Source: Lachnospiraceae bacterium AC3007 (GTDB lineage Bacteria > Bacillota > Clostridia > Lachnospirales > Lachnospiraceae). Taken from it: a DNA stretch of 57,989 bases. A program made the position numbers and the translations under genes. The stretch spans positions 1-57,989 of the forward strand of contig KK211272.1 of NCBI GenBank assembly GCA_000621405.1, in the 5' to 3' direction. Below, in pieces: positions 44,504 to 53,558 of this stretch. Each line of letters opens with the position of its first letter. The stretch's first letter is position 1. The notes beneath the pieces were generated by a model. That model searched no databases, had not been told where the DNA came from, and worked only from the letters and a program-made list of their open reading frames with translations.

Positions 44504-46030
44504 CTAAATATGATCCGCTTTTGATGTATTATCTAAATCGAACATATCGCTTTTCTTAAGAAGTCCCACGATCAGTTTTGGATCACGTGTCGTTTGAAGT
44601 GTGTCTCTATCTTCCGGAGTGTATTGCGAAAGAGCTTCCTTCAGACTCTTTGTCAGTTCACGCTCTCCTGTCTTGCGAAATTGTTCATCACAGAGCATTG
44701 AGACAGTCTCACAAAAGATCTCTTTCGTATCACCGCAATAAGGATTGGACAGATCTCCGGTTTTATTGTAAGCCTTGGAAGCGCATCCGCCTCTGCATGC
44801 AAAGAGATAAGGACACTTCTTGCATTCAGGCATCTGTGTTACATTTCGGAAATTCCACTTGAGGAGTTCAAATTTGAAGGCAAATTTTTCCTTCTCAATA
44901 TTTATCCTGCCCACACGCATTTCGTCCATTGCAGCAAAATCCCAGCATGTATAGACAGCCCCGTCACTGTCGACAAGATACATCATGTTCTCCGCACCGC
45001 AATAGGAGTCCATCGGTTTGAGATAACTCTCCTTTTTCAGCAATCTGCTGATCTCTCTTATATCAGTATCATATTCTGAAACATGCATCATCGCATCTTT
45101 TTTTTCAAAGCCGTTTTGCATCAGATCCTCTACAATGTCCGCATGACTAACCCCATAGTCCTTTCCGGGATAATTGTCATTATCGGCAGGTGCATAATAA
45201 TATGAAAACCTATTATTATCGGAATAACCTTTCTCCTTAAAAACCTGCACTAATTCATGAACACTTCTAAGATTCCCGGGGCCTGTGTTGATACGGACAC
45301 TCACATTGATATCCTTCGATAAGACAAGGCCTATATTTTCAAGGATCTTATCGTAGCTTCCGCCGCCGCCGATATAGACCCTCCTTTTGTCATTGTACTC
45401 TCTGATACCGTCAAGGGTTATCTGAAAATCCTTAAAAGGATATTCTGACAGAATATCTGAAAAATGATCCAGACTGTATCCGTTGGTCACTACAGAGAGT
45501 GTCATATCTGAAGACACTGCTTTTTTTACTATGTACTCAATGATCTCCCTGTTTTCAGGTAAAAAAGGCTCCCCGCCGTACAGAGTGCATGAGGATACTT
45601 TTATTCCACGTTTTTTTTCTTTTTCCACAGCGGAAAATAACTTGTCCACCATTTCTTTTGACATGGTCTTTTTCAGCCAGTCTTCTCCGTTGGACAGTCT
45701 GTGTCTTTCAAAACAATAAGGACATCTGAAATTACAGTTATAAGAAGGAAGGATGAGAAGAGACATATTACGATTAAGGATTATATTCCTGTATAATCCG
45801 GCCAGAAACTGAAGGTCATCCGTCTCAGTCTCGAAAGAATCCGTCAAATGCCCTCTTGATCTGAGCCTTTCTATCTCTTCACCGGATAGTTTTTCGAATT
45901 TACCTTCTGAAAGTGCTGCGGCTTCGTCTCTGTCTACTACGTCGATGGCGCCGTAGAGACCGTTTACCAGAAGAGAATCAGATTCATCCATAGATAATAT
46001 TATTTCATAATTGCTAAGTATCGTCTTCAA
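44504..46030 (-). CDS. radical SAM/SPASM peptide maturase
   Basis: This 508-residue enzyme has an N-terminal region of about 90 residues that may hold a peptide-recognition (RRE-like) or PqqD-like fold. The radical SAM domain follows: C99, C103 and C106 in CNFRCPYC bind the cluster, and YGGEPF (151-156) is the SAM-contact motif. The SPASM domain shows C344, GxxxxC at C362, then C403, C406, C412 and C416 (CX2CX5CX3C), and C432 and C440. Such enzymes cross-link side chains in RiPP precursors, often through Cys thioether bonds. The precursor is encoded divergently 160 bases away. The start is TTG, with GAAGGATG about nine bases before; no ATG fits. Confidence 0.92.
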   Translation of the reverse strand: MKTILSNYEIILSMDESDSLLVNGLYGAIDVVDRDEAAALSEGKFEKLSGEEIERLRSRGHLTDSFETETDDLQFLAGLYRNIILNRNMSLLILPSYNCNFRCPYCFERHRLSNGEDWLKKTMSKEMVDKLFSAVEKEKKRGIKVSSCTLYGGEPFLPENREIIEYIVKKAVSSDMTLSVVTNGYSLDHFSDILSEYPFKDFQITLDGIREYNDKRRVYIGGGGSYDKILENIGLVLSKDINVSVRINTGPGNLRSVHELVQVFKEKGYSDNNRFSYYYAPADNDNYPGKDYGVSHADIVEDLMQNGFEKKDAMMHVSEYDTDIREISRLLKKESYLKPMDSYCGAENMMYLVDSDGAVYTCWDFAAMDEMRVGRINIEKEKFAFKFELLKWNFRNVTQMPECKKCPYLFACRGGCASKAYNKTGDLSNPYCGDTKEIFCETVSMLCDEQFRKTGERELTKSLKEALSQYTPEDRDTLQTTRDPKLIVGLLKKSDMFDLDNTSKADHI

Positions 46031-46126
46031 AATGAATCATCCTTCGATTTTTAAATATAATTTTAACATAGATTTATGATAATTATGCATAAAATGAACT
46101 GACACTTTTAAGGAATAAGGGAATGA

Positions 46127-46168
46127 TGTTATAATATACAAGTATTACGCAGTATTAAAAATGTATTA
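46127..46168 (+). promoter_or_regulatory. precursor promoter with phased GTATTA repeats
   Basis: TGTTATAAT (46127-46135) is an extended -10 with a perfect TATAAT. Three GTATTA copies follow at 46142, 46152 and 46163, one helical turn apart, between the start point and the ribosome-binding site AAGGAGG (46175-46181). They could be an operator for a regulator binding one face of the DNA. Confidence 0.55.
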
Positions 46169-46190
46169 GATTACAAGGAGGAATAGTATA

Positions 46191-46394
46191 ATGAATGAAA
46201 ATCTTACAAACAGCGAATTCTATAAGAAACTTCCGGAGGACGTAAAGGAAAAGCTCAAGGGTTGCAAGAGTGAAGAAGAAGCGATGGACATTCTTAAGGA
46301 TAATATGATCGAGATCCCTGAAGATGAGCTCAAAAAAGTGGCCGGCGGTATAAACTGGTTATGTGAGCAGGATCTGAATTGTCTCACCAGGTGA
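46191..46394 (+). CDS. RiPP precursor peptide, two-Cys core
   Basis: This 67-residue peptide has an amphipathic, charged leader (1-53) of Nif11/NHLP-like type (LTNSEFYKKLPEDVKEKL, KSEEEAMDILKDN, EIPEDELKKVAGG). It ends in a double glycine suited to the C39 exporter. The predicted core is residues 54-67, INWLCEQDLNCLTR, with Cys58 and Cys64 separated by five residues and a Trp at 56. The maturase would modify this core, perhaps by thioether bridges from the Cys residues; the chemistry is unproven. The gene has its own extended -10 promoter, an excellent Shine-Dalgarno nine bases before ATG, and its own terminator, so it is likely highly expressed. Confidence 0.88.
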   Translation: MNENLTNSEFYKKLPEDVKEKLKGCKSEEEAMDILKDNMIEIPEDELKKVAGGINWLCEQDLNCLTR

Positions 46395-46424
46395 TCCTGC
46401 CATAAAAAAAATTATAATATTACT

Positions 46425-46448
46425 GAGCGCAGGAAAAATCCTGCGCTC
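46425..46448 (+). terminator. intrinsic terminator of precursor gene
   Basis: GAGCGCAGGA-AAAA-TCCTGCGCTC is a perfect 10-bp stem with a four-base loop, followed by TTATTCT. It ends the monocistronic precursor transcript. Confidence 0.85.
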
Positions 46449-46648
46449 TTATTCTCTATCATGTTGTCCTTAATGACCTTATTAGTCCATATTACACTGT
46501 ATCTTTTCTGTTATCGCCATCAAGATAATTATCACAGAAAACGGTCGCTATCCTGTTTTCCATATTCGCGCCTTCCGGATTGGCGATATGTGATATCCCT
46601 GCTTCATTGAATATTGAAGATATCATCCTGCTGCGATCAGATTTGGGG
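46449..46648. other. gap between precursor terminator and signalling operon
   Basis: About 200 bases with no confident gene. A 44-codon minus-strand frame (46626-46492) starts MISSIFNEAGISHIANPEG, but it has only a poor ribosome-binding site and no known motif. It may be a relic of a longer frame. Confidence 0.35.
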
Positions 46649-47077
46649 TCACGAGGCTTCTCCGTGAAAGATCTTTTTCATCGTGAGAACATTTTTCCCA
46701 TCGATGTATTCATAGTTGATACTGTCTACTTTTTTTCTTGAAAAAAGTATACCCAGTCCGCCTCTCTTTCTGTCCGCAATGTTAGTTGAGAGATCCTCTG
46801 CTTTCCACTTAAGCGGATCGAAAGGGATCCCGCTGTCTGAAAAAGTCATCTCCAAAGCATTTTCCTGTACCAGCGGCTGTAAAAATATAGTCACCTGTCC
46901 GGTTTCAGCGGGATAAGCATAACTCGATATATTTACAAAAAACTCCTCTGCAACGATCTGTATCTGAGCAAGCTCTTTTACAGAACAATCCAGTTCCTTA
47001 AGATTATCGACAAGAAAAGATAACACTTCAGGAAGATTCTCAACCTTCGCATCGATATCCAGAGTGATCTTATCCAT
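46649..47077 (-). CDS. RsbW-like anti-sigma serine kinase (HATPase)
   Basis: This 142-residue GHKL ATPase has the N-box AEEFFVNISSYAY (E45, N49), the G1 box FSDSGIPFD (D81, G83) and the lid RKRGGLGI. In partner switching such proteins bind a sigma factor and phosphorylate an antagonist STAS protein. The STAS gene lies just upstream and the PP2C gene before it. No sigma gene is nearby, so the output partner is unknown. Confidence 0.9.
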   Translation of the reverse strand: MDKITLDIDAKVENLPEVLSFLVDNLKELDCSVKELAQIQIVAEEFFVNISSYAYPAETGQVTIFLQPLVQENALEMTFSDSGIPFDPLKWKAEDLSTNIADRKRGGLGILFSRKKVDSINYEYIDGKNVLTMKKIFHGEAS

Positions 47078-47101
47078 ACTGTATTCCGTTCCCCTTCTGC
47101 T

Positions 47102-47401
47102 CTATTCCTCTATATCCAGGATCGAGCTGAAACCAGTCTCTTCAAAAATATCCATTACCGTCTCGTTCACATGTCTTATAACCATGCTGCCCTGTTCTTC
47201 CATGATCTGCTGAGCTGTGAGGAATTCCCTTAATCCTGCTGAAGATGTATAATCCAGATCCTTAAGGTCAAAGATCAGTTTTGTGACCCCGTCAAGTCCG
47301 TTTTCTATCACCTTACCGACATCATGAGCTGTGACAGCATCTATCCTTCCTTCGATCTCAAGGGTCAGAGTATCGCCATCCCTTATCTGTCTGATTTCCA
47401 T
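47102..47401 (-). CDS. STAS-domain anti-anti-sigma factor
   Basis: This is a 99-residue single STAS domain. The motif DLKDLDYTSSAGLREFL contains the phosphorylatable serine (S53 or S54). Unphosphorylated, it would sequester the RsbW-like kinase encoded downstream; the PP2C phosphatase would reactivate it. It starts one base after the PP2C stop codon, so it is translationally coupled. Confidence 0.92.
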   Translation of the reverse strand: MEIRQIRDGDTLTLEIEGRIDAVTAHDVGKVIENGLDGVTKLIFDLKDLDYTSSAGLREFLTAQQIMEEQGSMVIRHVNETVMDIFEETGFSSILDIEE

Positions 47402-47402
47402 T

Positions 47403-49601
47403 TCAGTTCTCTCCTTTCATTTCTCTGGTCCCATTATACCGTATACAAAGAGTTGTAGTATCATCAAACGTATCGGCCTCACCGACAAACACTTCGATAT
47501 TTGCCCGAACCGCCTCATCCAGCTCTTTAGGAGTCCTTTCGATATCCTGATTCAATGTATCAAGCATTCGTTCACGCCCGTACATTTCCTCATCGGTATT
47601 GATCGCTTCAGTAACCCCGTCGGTATAGAGATACAGAGTATCCCCCGGCTGAAGTATTAATTCATTCTCTTTGAATACAGCTCTTGGCGTAACAGCAACC
47701 GGCGGTCCGTGTATATCCTTTTCAACAGTGAATTTTTCGCCTTTCCTGCATAAAGCCGCATATTCATGTCCGGCATTCACAAAAGAGATATGACCGGTAG
47801 AGATAGTCAATATCCCTATCCATACAGTTACAAACATATTTGCGGCATTATCTTTTAACAGCATTGCATTGATCGAACTGAGAGCTTCGGTTATTTTCTC
47901 GCCCTGCAGCATGATATGACTCTGTATAATGTGTTTTGTCATGACCATGAAAAGAGCCGACGATATTCCTTTTCCCGAAACATCCCCTATGATGATGGCC
48001 AGATGATCCTGATCCAGGAAGAAATAATCATAGAAATCGCCTCCAACTTCTTTGGCCGGGATCATACAGGCAAAAAGATCAAACTCGTCTCTTTCCGGGA
48101 AAGCAGGAAAGATACTCGGAAGCATGGAAGACTGTATCTTTCTGGCGACATTCATTTCAGAAGCCATTCTTTCTTTTTCCGCGGAAATGTGAGTGATTTC
48201 ATCTATATAGGTACGAAGCTGATCAGAGATATCACCGAAGGCTTCTGCCAGGATCTCGATCTCATCTCCTGTGCGGTAGATATCCTCCACCTCAAAATGC
48301 ATATTATCACCCTCGATATCCCTGATGCGTCCTGTCATGACATTGATAGGAGTGACCAGTTTCCTTGCGAAAAACAGGGCCGCCGCAAAAGCGATCACAA
48401 GAAGCAGGAGAAATACAATTATAGTGATCAATAATGACTTTTGAAATGAACTATCGTAGGTCTTCAAGGTGGACCGTGACGTTTCATCAAGTTCATTAAG
48501 GAGATCATCTGTCGACTTTTCCAGATCCAGCTTTGATACGAACATCATCTGAGTCCAGCCGAGAGTATCAAGCGGAGCATAAGCAGCGTAATAATCTTCT
48601 CCGTCTATGGTAACTTCAACAAAACCGGTCTCGAGATCCAGAGCTGCATCCAGAAGTTTTTTGATTGAAGGATTATCTGTTTCACGTATGTCTCTCGAAA
48701 GCTCATGATCCATGGCAAGTTCCCCGGTTTTTCTGGGGGAAGCCACAAGCTGTCCGTCTGCGCTTACAAGTATAGAAAATCCGGATTCACCGAGACGGAT
48801 CTCCGAGATCCCCTGCTGGATCGTATCCAGTTTGACCGATCCCTCAATGACAGCGCACAACTCACCGTCATGATATACCGGCATCCCGTAGACTACCTCT
48901 GTATAATCATAAAAGTAGCTGTGGATCGCGGGAGTAAAATAGATATCTTTGTTTCTGACGGCACCTTTATACCAGTCCCTGGTCGTCGGATCGTATAAAC
49001 GTATGCTCCCGTTCTCTTCAAACTTCCTGTCCGACATCTTATCCATAGCAAGTGTCAGACCAGACGGAAGCGAGATATAACTGTCCACCGCATTATTCTC
49101 ATTGTCACGAAGGCTCTCAGCCATGATAGGACCAAGATTGGCAAGTTTCCGTATCATAGTAAGGCTTTGCTGATCATTGAGGTCATCTTCTTTGCTGATA
49201 AGAAGCTGAAGCATGTATTCCCCGCCGTTCTCTTTCTTTGGCTGTTCAACATTTATCTCACTATAATTATCCGGGTGTTCAAATATGTCACCGGTCTGAC
49301 TGGCCAGCTGTCTGATATCATGCTGAAGGATCCTGAATTCATCATCAGATAGTTCCGCTCCCTGTACAGCTGAACGGATCAGACTGTCCTCGACCACCGT
49401 CATCATGGAAGACTGAGAATTATCCTTGATAACTTCTGACTGTTTTTTCTCTGCTTCGCTCATCGTAGATATGAGCATTCTCATCTGGAAAACCCCGACG
49501 AGCGCAAAAGAAACAGCGGTAATTATCACAAGAACGGCGCAGAGCCTGAACAATTTCCCCTGAAGTTTTCCCTGAAATGGATGCTTCGTTTTTTCTTCCA
49601 A
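47403..49601 (-). CDS. sensor PP2C (SpoIIE-type) serine phosphatase
   Basis: This 732-residue membrane sensor has two membrane segments (about 20-42 and 388-412) enclosing a double-Cache domain (about 45-385, with RDWYKGAV and GESGFSILVSADGQLVASP). A HAMP linker (KLVTPINVMTGRIRDI) and coiled coil lead to a PP2C/SpoIIE phosphatase with VGGDFYDYF, GDVSGKGISSALFM and YLYTDGVTEA. It should dephosphorylate the STAS protein encoded next, in response to an external ligand. The start is TTG with GGGG about ten bases before. Confidence 0.9.
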   Translation of the reverse strand: MEEKTKHPFQGKLQGKLFRLCAVLVIITAVSFALVGVFQMRMLISTMSEAEKKQSEVIKDNSQSSMMTVVEDSLIRSAVQGAELSDDEFRILQHDIRQLASQTGDIFEHPDNYSEINVEQPKKENGGEYMLQLLISKEDDLNDQQSLTMIRKLANLGPIMAESLRDNENNAVDSYISLPSGLTLAMDKMSDRKFEENGSIRLYDPTTRDWYKGAVRNKDIYFTPAIHSYFYDYTEVVYGMPVYHDGELCAVIEGSVKLDTIQQGISEIRLGESGFSILVSADGQLVASPRKTGELAMDHELSRDIRETDNPSIKKLLDAALDLETGFVEVTIDGEDYYAAYAPLDTLGWTQMMFVSKLDLEKSTDDLLNELDETSRSTLKTYDSSFQKSLLITIIVFLLLLVIAFAAALFFARKLVTPINVMTGRIRDIEGDNMHFEVEDIYRTGDEIEILAEAFGDISDQLRTYIDEITHISAEKERMASEMNVARKIQSSMLPSIFPAFPERDEFDLFACMIPAKEVGGDFYDYFFLDQDHLAIIIGDVSGKGISSALFMVMTKHIIQSHIMLQGEKITEALSSINAMLLKDNAANMFVTVWIGILTISTGHISFVNAGHEYAALCRKGEKFTVEKDIHGPPVAVTPRAVFKENELILQPGDTLYLYTDGVTEAINTDEEMYGRERMLDTLNQDIERTPKELDEAVRANIEVFVGEADTFDDTTTLCIRYNGTREMKGEN

Positions 49602-49718
49602 TTTGTCCGATCCCCTTTAAAAGCCCGCCAAAACCAGCAGGATCGATCACAACCTGATCATATGATAGTATCAGGAACAGATGTTATTTTCTTAATTTAT
49701 TTTACAGATTCATGCATA

Positions 49719-50537
49719 TTACGTCAATCTGAGAACCTGTTTGAAAAGCCAGTCTCTGTAGCTTTTTCCCAGTATTGGATCAGATACTGCGACCCATGAA
49801 CAATGTGCATTCACTCCGAGAAATTTCTTTAACCATCCTTCAGGAAATTCAGTGTAAAGAAGCTCCATATGCGGAACGGAATTCTCCTGCAGGACTTCGT
49901 AGATATCACGGGATCCAAGATAAAACTTGGATCCGATACCGGGATTGCCGTAGGATGCTTTTACTATACGGTCATCTGCCGCATGTATCATCCACATCGG
50001 AGTCTTCAGGAGATTTAAGAGTTTGTCACCTCCCGTAGCTCCGCATATGGGGAGCGCTGCAGCATAGAAGCCTTCATGTCTTTTAAGGATATTGAGTACT
50101 CCCAGACCGCCTGCACTGTAACCGTAGATATAAAGCCTGCTTCTGTCCGCATCCATGTAAGAACTGAGGAAGTGTTCCACAAAATGTTGGACATGATCAC
50201 CCACATCCTTTCTTGACCAGTGCTGCTCCATGGCACACTGGGGCGCCAGGATATAGCAGGGATGAACATCCTGCCAGTCTTTTCTGGCAAACATGGTCCC
50301 TATATCATGCATTTCAAGCTGGAGGGAATTATCATGGCCGAAAGCATCTGCACCGTGCAGATAAAGAACAAGCGGATACTTATCGTGTCCGCCTGTTGCA
50401 TGTGATCTTTTTGCAGGTGTGAAGTACCTGTAATTCAGTGTAAAACCGTCCTCATCCTTCCAGACTGAGGAATGAAAACTTTTACAGAGGGTATCATTCC
50501 CCTCGGACGGCTTATCCCAGTCTTCAGGCCATTTCAT
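49719..50537 (-). CDS. alpha/beta hydrolase, esterase-like
   Basis: This 272-residue enzyme has no signal peptide and is likely cytoplasmic. The oxyanion region is LVLYLHGADAFGHDN. The nucleophile Ser is in YIYGYSAGGLG, the Asp in HAADDRIVK and the His in VNAHCSWVAV. It resembles prolyl-oligopeptidase-like or feruloyl-esterase-like hydrolases. Its substrate is unknown. The start overlaps the pta stop by four bases, so both share a transcript. Confidence 0.8.
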   Translation of the reverse strand: MKWPEDWDKPSEGNDTLCKSFHSSVWKDEDGFTLNYRYFTPAKRSHATGGHDKYPLVLYLHGADAFGHDNSLQLEMHDIGTMFARKDWQDVHPCYILAPQCAMEQHWSRKDVGDHVQHFVEHFLSSYMDADRSRLYIYGYSAGGLGVLNILKRHEGFYAAALPICGATGGDKLLNLLKTPMWMIHAADDRIVKASYGNPGIGSKFYLGSRDIYEVLQENSVPHMELLYTEFPEGWLKKFLGVNAHCSWVAVSDPILGKSYRDWLFKQVLRLT

Positions 50538-51517
50538 GCGAGTGCCGCAGTAATGATAGCCATGGAATACACTTCCGTACCGTTACATCCCCGCGAGAGA
50601 TCGTTGACCTGAGCATTAAGTCCCAGAAGTATGGGACCGTAAGCCTCAAAGTTACCGACTCTCTGAGCTATCTTATAGCCGATATTGCCGGCATTGATAT
50701 CAGGGAATATGAAAGTATTGGCGTACCCTGCGACCGAAGAATCAGGCGCCTTCTGACGTGCGACTCTGGGGGAAACAGCCGTATCAAACTGCAGCTCACC
50801 CTCAATGGGAATGTCAGGATAAGCTTTCCTGGCCTTCTCCGCAGCATTTCTCATCTTATCCACGCTTTCACCATGTCCTGAATGGAAGGTGGAATAGCTG
50901 AGGAAAGCAACCTTGGGATCCACACCGAAGAGCTTTGCACAGTTGACGGTCTCACCGCAGATCTCCACAAGATCATCCTCTGAAGGATTGATGTTCAGCG
51001 CACAGTCAGCCATAGCGAGCACTTCATTGTCACCGGATGCAGAAGGTCTTACAAGGATGAAGCATGAAGACACTATCCTGTTGCCGGGCTTAGTCTTGAT
51101 TATCTGAAGAGCGGGACGAACCGTATCGGCAGTAGTATATGTAGCACCGCCTAAAAGACAGTCAGCATGTCCCATATGTACGAGCATGGTTCCGAAATAA
51201 TTATATTCGAGCATGGTATCGCGGGCCTTTTCAAGAGTTACGCCCTTGCTCTTTCTAAGCTCATAAAACTCATTGGCCATATCGTCCAGCTTATCATAAT
51301 TCTTGGGCTCTATTATCTCTGCTCCGCGGATATTATAGCCTGCGTCCTCTGCAGCTTTTAGTATTTTATCTTCATTTCCGAGAAGAATCGGTTTTAAGAA
51401 GTTACTGGCAAGCAGTCTGGATGCTGCCTCCAGTATCCTGGGATCAGTGCCCTCAGTAAGCACTATCGTCTTAGGATTCCTCTTTAACTTGTCGATCATT
51501 GCTCCAAAACCAAACAT
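50534..51517 (-). CDS. pta: phosphate acetyltransferase
   Basis: Pta converts acetyl-CoA and phosphate to acetyl phosphate, the step before acetate and ATP formation. At 327 residues it is the short clostridial form. Blocks are TIVLTEGTDPRILEAASRLL, TMLVHMGHADCLLGGATYTTADTVRPALQI, VSSCFIL and IFPDINAGNIGYKIAQR. ackA is not downstream; instead the hydrolase gene follows. AGGGGG precedes the ATG. Confidence 0.93.
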   Translation of the reverse strand: MFGFGAMIDKLKRNPKTIVLTEGTDPRILEAASRLLASNFLKPILLGNEDKILKAAEDAGYNIRGAEIIEPKNYDKLDDMANEFYELRKSKGVTLEKARDTMLEYNYFGTMLVHMGHADCLLGGATYTTADTVRPALQIIKTKPGNRIVSSCFILVRPSASGDNEVLAMADCALNINPSEDDLVEICGETVNCAKLFGVDPKVAFLSYSTFHSGHGESVDKMRNAAEKARKAYPDIPIEGELQFDTAVSPRVARQKAPDSSVAGYANTFIFPDINAGNIGYKIAQRVGNFEAYGPILLGLNAQVNDLSRGCNGTEVYSMAIITAALA

Positions 51518-51531
51518 CTTGTAACCCCCTA

Positions 51532-53373
51532 TTATCTTTCTATCACATTAAATGTAGTACTGATCGTATTGTTATAAGGATCGAGATAACGTCCTTTGCC
51601 GGTTACCGTGACTCTTATCACTGCACCTGCAGGTACGATATCATGCATCATATCAACCTCTTCTCCGGCTTTCTTTTCAATGGTATCGTATTTCCTTCCC
51701 CATATATCCCGGCGAACAGTGACGACCGTATCATTATCATAAGTATAGGATATATCCCTGTCATAATCAAAGCCTGCGGCAAGTCTCGAGCCGTCAGAAG
51801 AATACACTCTTACATATGTCTTACAGGATCTTGGTCTGCCTGTATAATACACATCGTCAGCTTCCACATGAGAACCCGCAATACTCATGGGATCAGCCCC
51901 TACTGGTTCTGTAACTTCTGCGACAGGCTCATCTTCCTCTACCGTATAATAATCATACACATCTTCAAAGTCTTCAGCTTGATCCGAAGAGTCATCTATG
52001 ATCACCTCTTCTATCTCCTCGCCGGGCAGAGCCCCGTACCAGAGATCAAGGTCAAGATTGGCGCTCTTCATAAGGCCCAGGCCGTGTGATCCTTCTCCGA
52101 ATCCTGTGAATCTGCTGGAGAACTGCCATGCGGCAAGAGGACCGTCGTAGGAAGTGGAATACTCTCCGCCGTTACTGTCGCATACGAAATTAGCCATCCA
52201 GATCATATTATCATCCGGGATGTCCTCTACTACCATATCTCTCGTCAGCATGCTCTTATTTGCATATATGCCTGCAAGATAGCCCTCAGACTTGACGGTG
52301 TCACAGAATGCATTGACGATTGTGGTATGAGCAGATGCAGAAAGATCAGCTTCTCTCAGTCTCCCGAGACCGTCGGAATATTCGTAATCTATGACGACGG
52401 GGAGAGTGATAAGATCCTTCTGAGAGCTGATGATATCAAGGCAGTGCCTTGCTTCATCCGAAGCCTCATCTTCGGATATCGCCTGTGAGAAATAATAGAT
52501 TCCGACTAAGACACCTGCATCATGTGCGTTTTCAATATTTGCCTGACAACATTCGTCTTCATTCAGAGAACCGCCGGCTCCGTAACCTCTGTATCCGGCT
52601 CTGATAAATACAAAATCAATGCCGTATTCTTCCTTAAGTCTTACCCAGTCGTCTCTTGATATCACGCCCTGATATCTGGATATGTCCATTCCGCATCTTA
52701 CATCAGGGAGATTTTCCCCGTAAGAATCTTTGATAAATGAAGGATATCTGTAACTGAAATCCGGATTCAATATAAGTGAATAAGGATCCTGAGCATCGCC
52801 AAGAGCCGCCCTTCTCCATTGATCACCGTGCTTAAGCCGGATCTCTGCCTGGTTGAAACCGCCTTCGTCATCCTGTAAATGCCTGAAGAGCTCCGGATCT
52901 TCGGCCTCGAACTCCCAATGATCACCGTTATCATCGGTAAGATCAAGGGTTCCATCCTCGTTTTCTGTGACACCATGCTCTTTAAGCCATTCAGATTCGG
53001 ATTCGCTGATTCCCTCTTCTTCCGTTATGGTACTTTCTGAACCTTCGGGATCCGTGGAACCATAGACATCAAAGCTTCTGTCATATTCCTCTGCAGGCTC
53101 TTCTTCGAATGCTTCTGTTGCTTCTGCATCTGCAGAAGCAGCTGCAGCGTCTTCGGAATCATACTCCGATCCATCTTCTTCGGAGTCAGAACTTCGCTCT
53201 GAAGAAGCATTGTTAACGGAAACAGAGTCCAAAACCATCATCTCAGCCGAAGAACCATAAGTATGACCGTTGCTTCCGTCAGGCAAACCGCCCTCCGAGG
53301 CAAAGATATGCGTCATAAAGAGTGATGCAGTCAATATTGAACTAATGATCATAGCAATGATCTTTTTATTCAT
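51532..53373 (-). CDS. secreted GH25 lysozyme-like muramidase
   Basis: A signal peptide (about 1-26, ending HIFA) is followed by an acidic linker (to about 135) and a region of about 80 residues of unknown fold. The GH25 catalytic barrel (about 220-410) has CGMDISRYQGVISRDDW at its start and the catalytic Asp/Glu pair in VVIDYEYSDG. C-terminal beta-rich modules (about 490-613) may bind wall. It cleaves peptidoglycan glycan strands. ATG 53373 fits GGAG at ten bases; TTG 53382 is too close to it. The gene precedes pta by 14 bases. Confidence 0.9.
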   Translation of the reverse strand: MNKKIIAMIISSILTASLFMTHIFASEGGLPDGSNGHTYGSSAEMMVLDSVSVNNASSERSSDSEEDGSEYDSEDAAAASADAEATEAFEEEPAEEYDRSFDVYGSTDPEGSESTITEEEGISESESEWLKEHGVTENEDGTLDLTDDNGDHWEFEAEDPELFRHLQDDEGGFNQAEIRLKHGDQWRRAALGDAQDPYSLILNPDFSYRYPSFIKDSYGENLPDVRCGMDISRYQGVISRDDWVRLKEEYGIDFVFIRAGYRGYGAGGSLNEDECCQANIENAHDAGVLVGIYYFSQAISEDEASDEARHCLDIISSQKDLITLPVVIDYEYSDGLGRLREADLSASAHTTIVNAFCDTVKSEGYLAGIYANKSMLTRDMVVEDIPDDNMIWMANFVCDSNGGEYSTSYDGPLAAWQFSSRFTGFGEGSHGLGLMKSANLDLDLWYGALPGEEIEEVIIDDSSDQAEDFEDVYDYYTVEEDEPVAEVTEPVGADPMSIAGSHVEADDVYYTGRPRSCKTYVRVYSSDGSRLAAGFDYDRDISYTYDNDTVVTVRRDIWGRKYDTIEKKAGEEVDMMHDIVPAGAVIRVTVTGKGRYLDPYNNTISTTFNVIER

Positions 53374-53520
53374 AGATAACAAACTCCAAAGTTATGTAGA
53401 CTATTCCTATATTATCAATTCTTATTGCGAAAATCAAGGATTTGTTGAGATCTGAAGGCGTTACAATTCAATACGGCTTTTGAATCCGGAACCGTAATTA
53501 ACAGAAAATATCGAATAAAA

Positions 53521-53546
53521 AAGGAGCTGCGGGATCACAGCTCCTT
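53521..53546 (-). terminator. intrinsic terminator of the 1319-residue gene
   Basis: AAGGAGCTG and CAGCTCCTT form a 9-bp stem with an eight-base loop. On the minus strand TTTTTTATTCG follows. It is 13 bases past the stop codon. Confidence 0.85.
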
Positions 53547-53558
53547 AAATGTCCTATT

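Noticed and set aside
46492-46626. 44-codon minus-strand ORF starting MISSIFNEAG after the kinase gene
   Set aside because: Its ribosome-binding site is poor and it has no leader-like or double-glycine motif. It is noted only as a possible relic.
53270-53455. Plus-strand ORF opposite the start of the GH25 gene
   Set aside because: It is antisense to a signal peptide region and has no ribosome-binding site.
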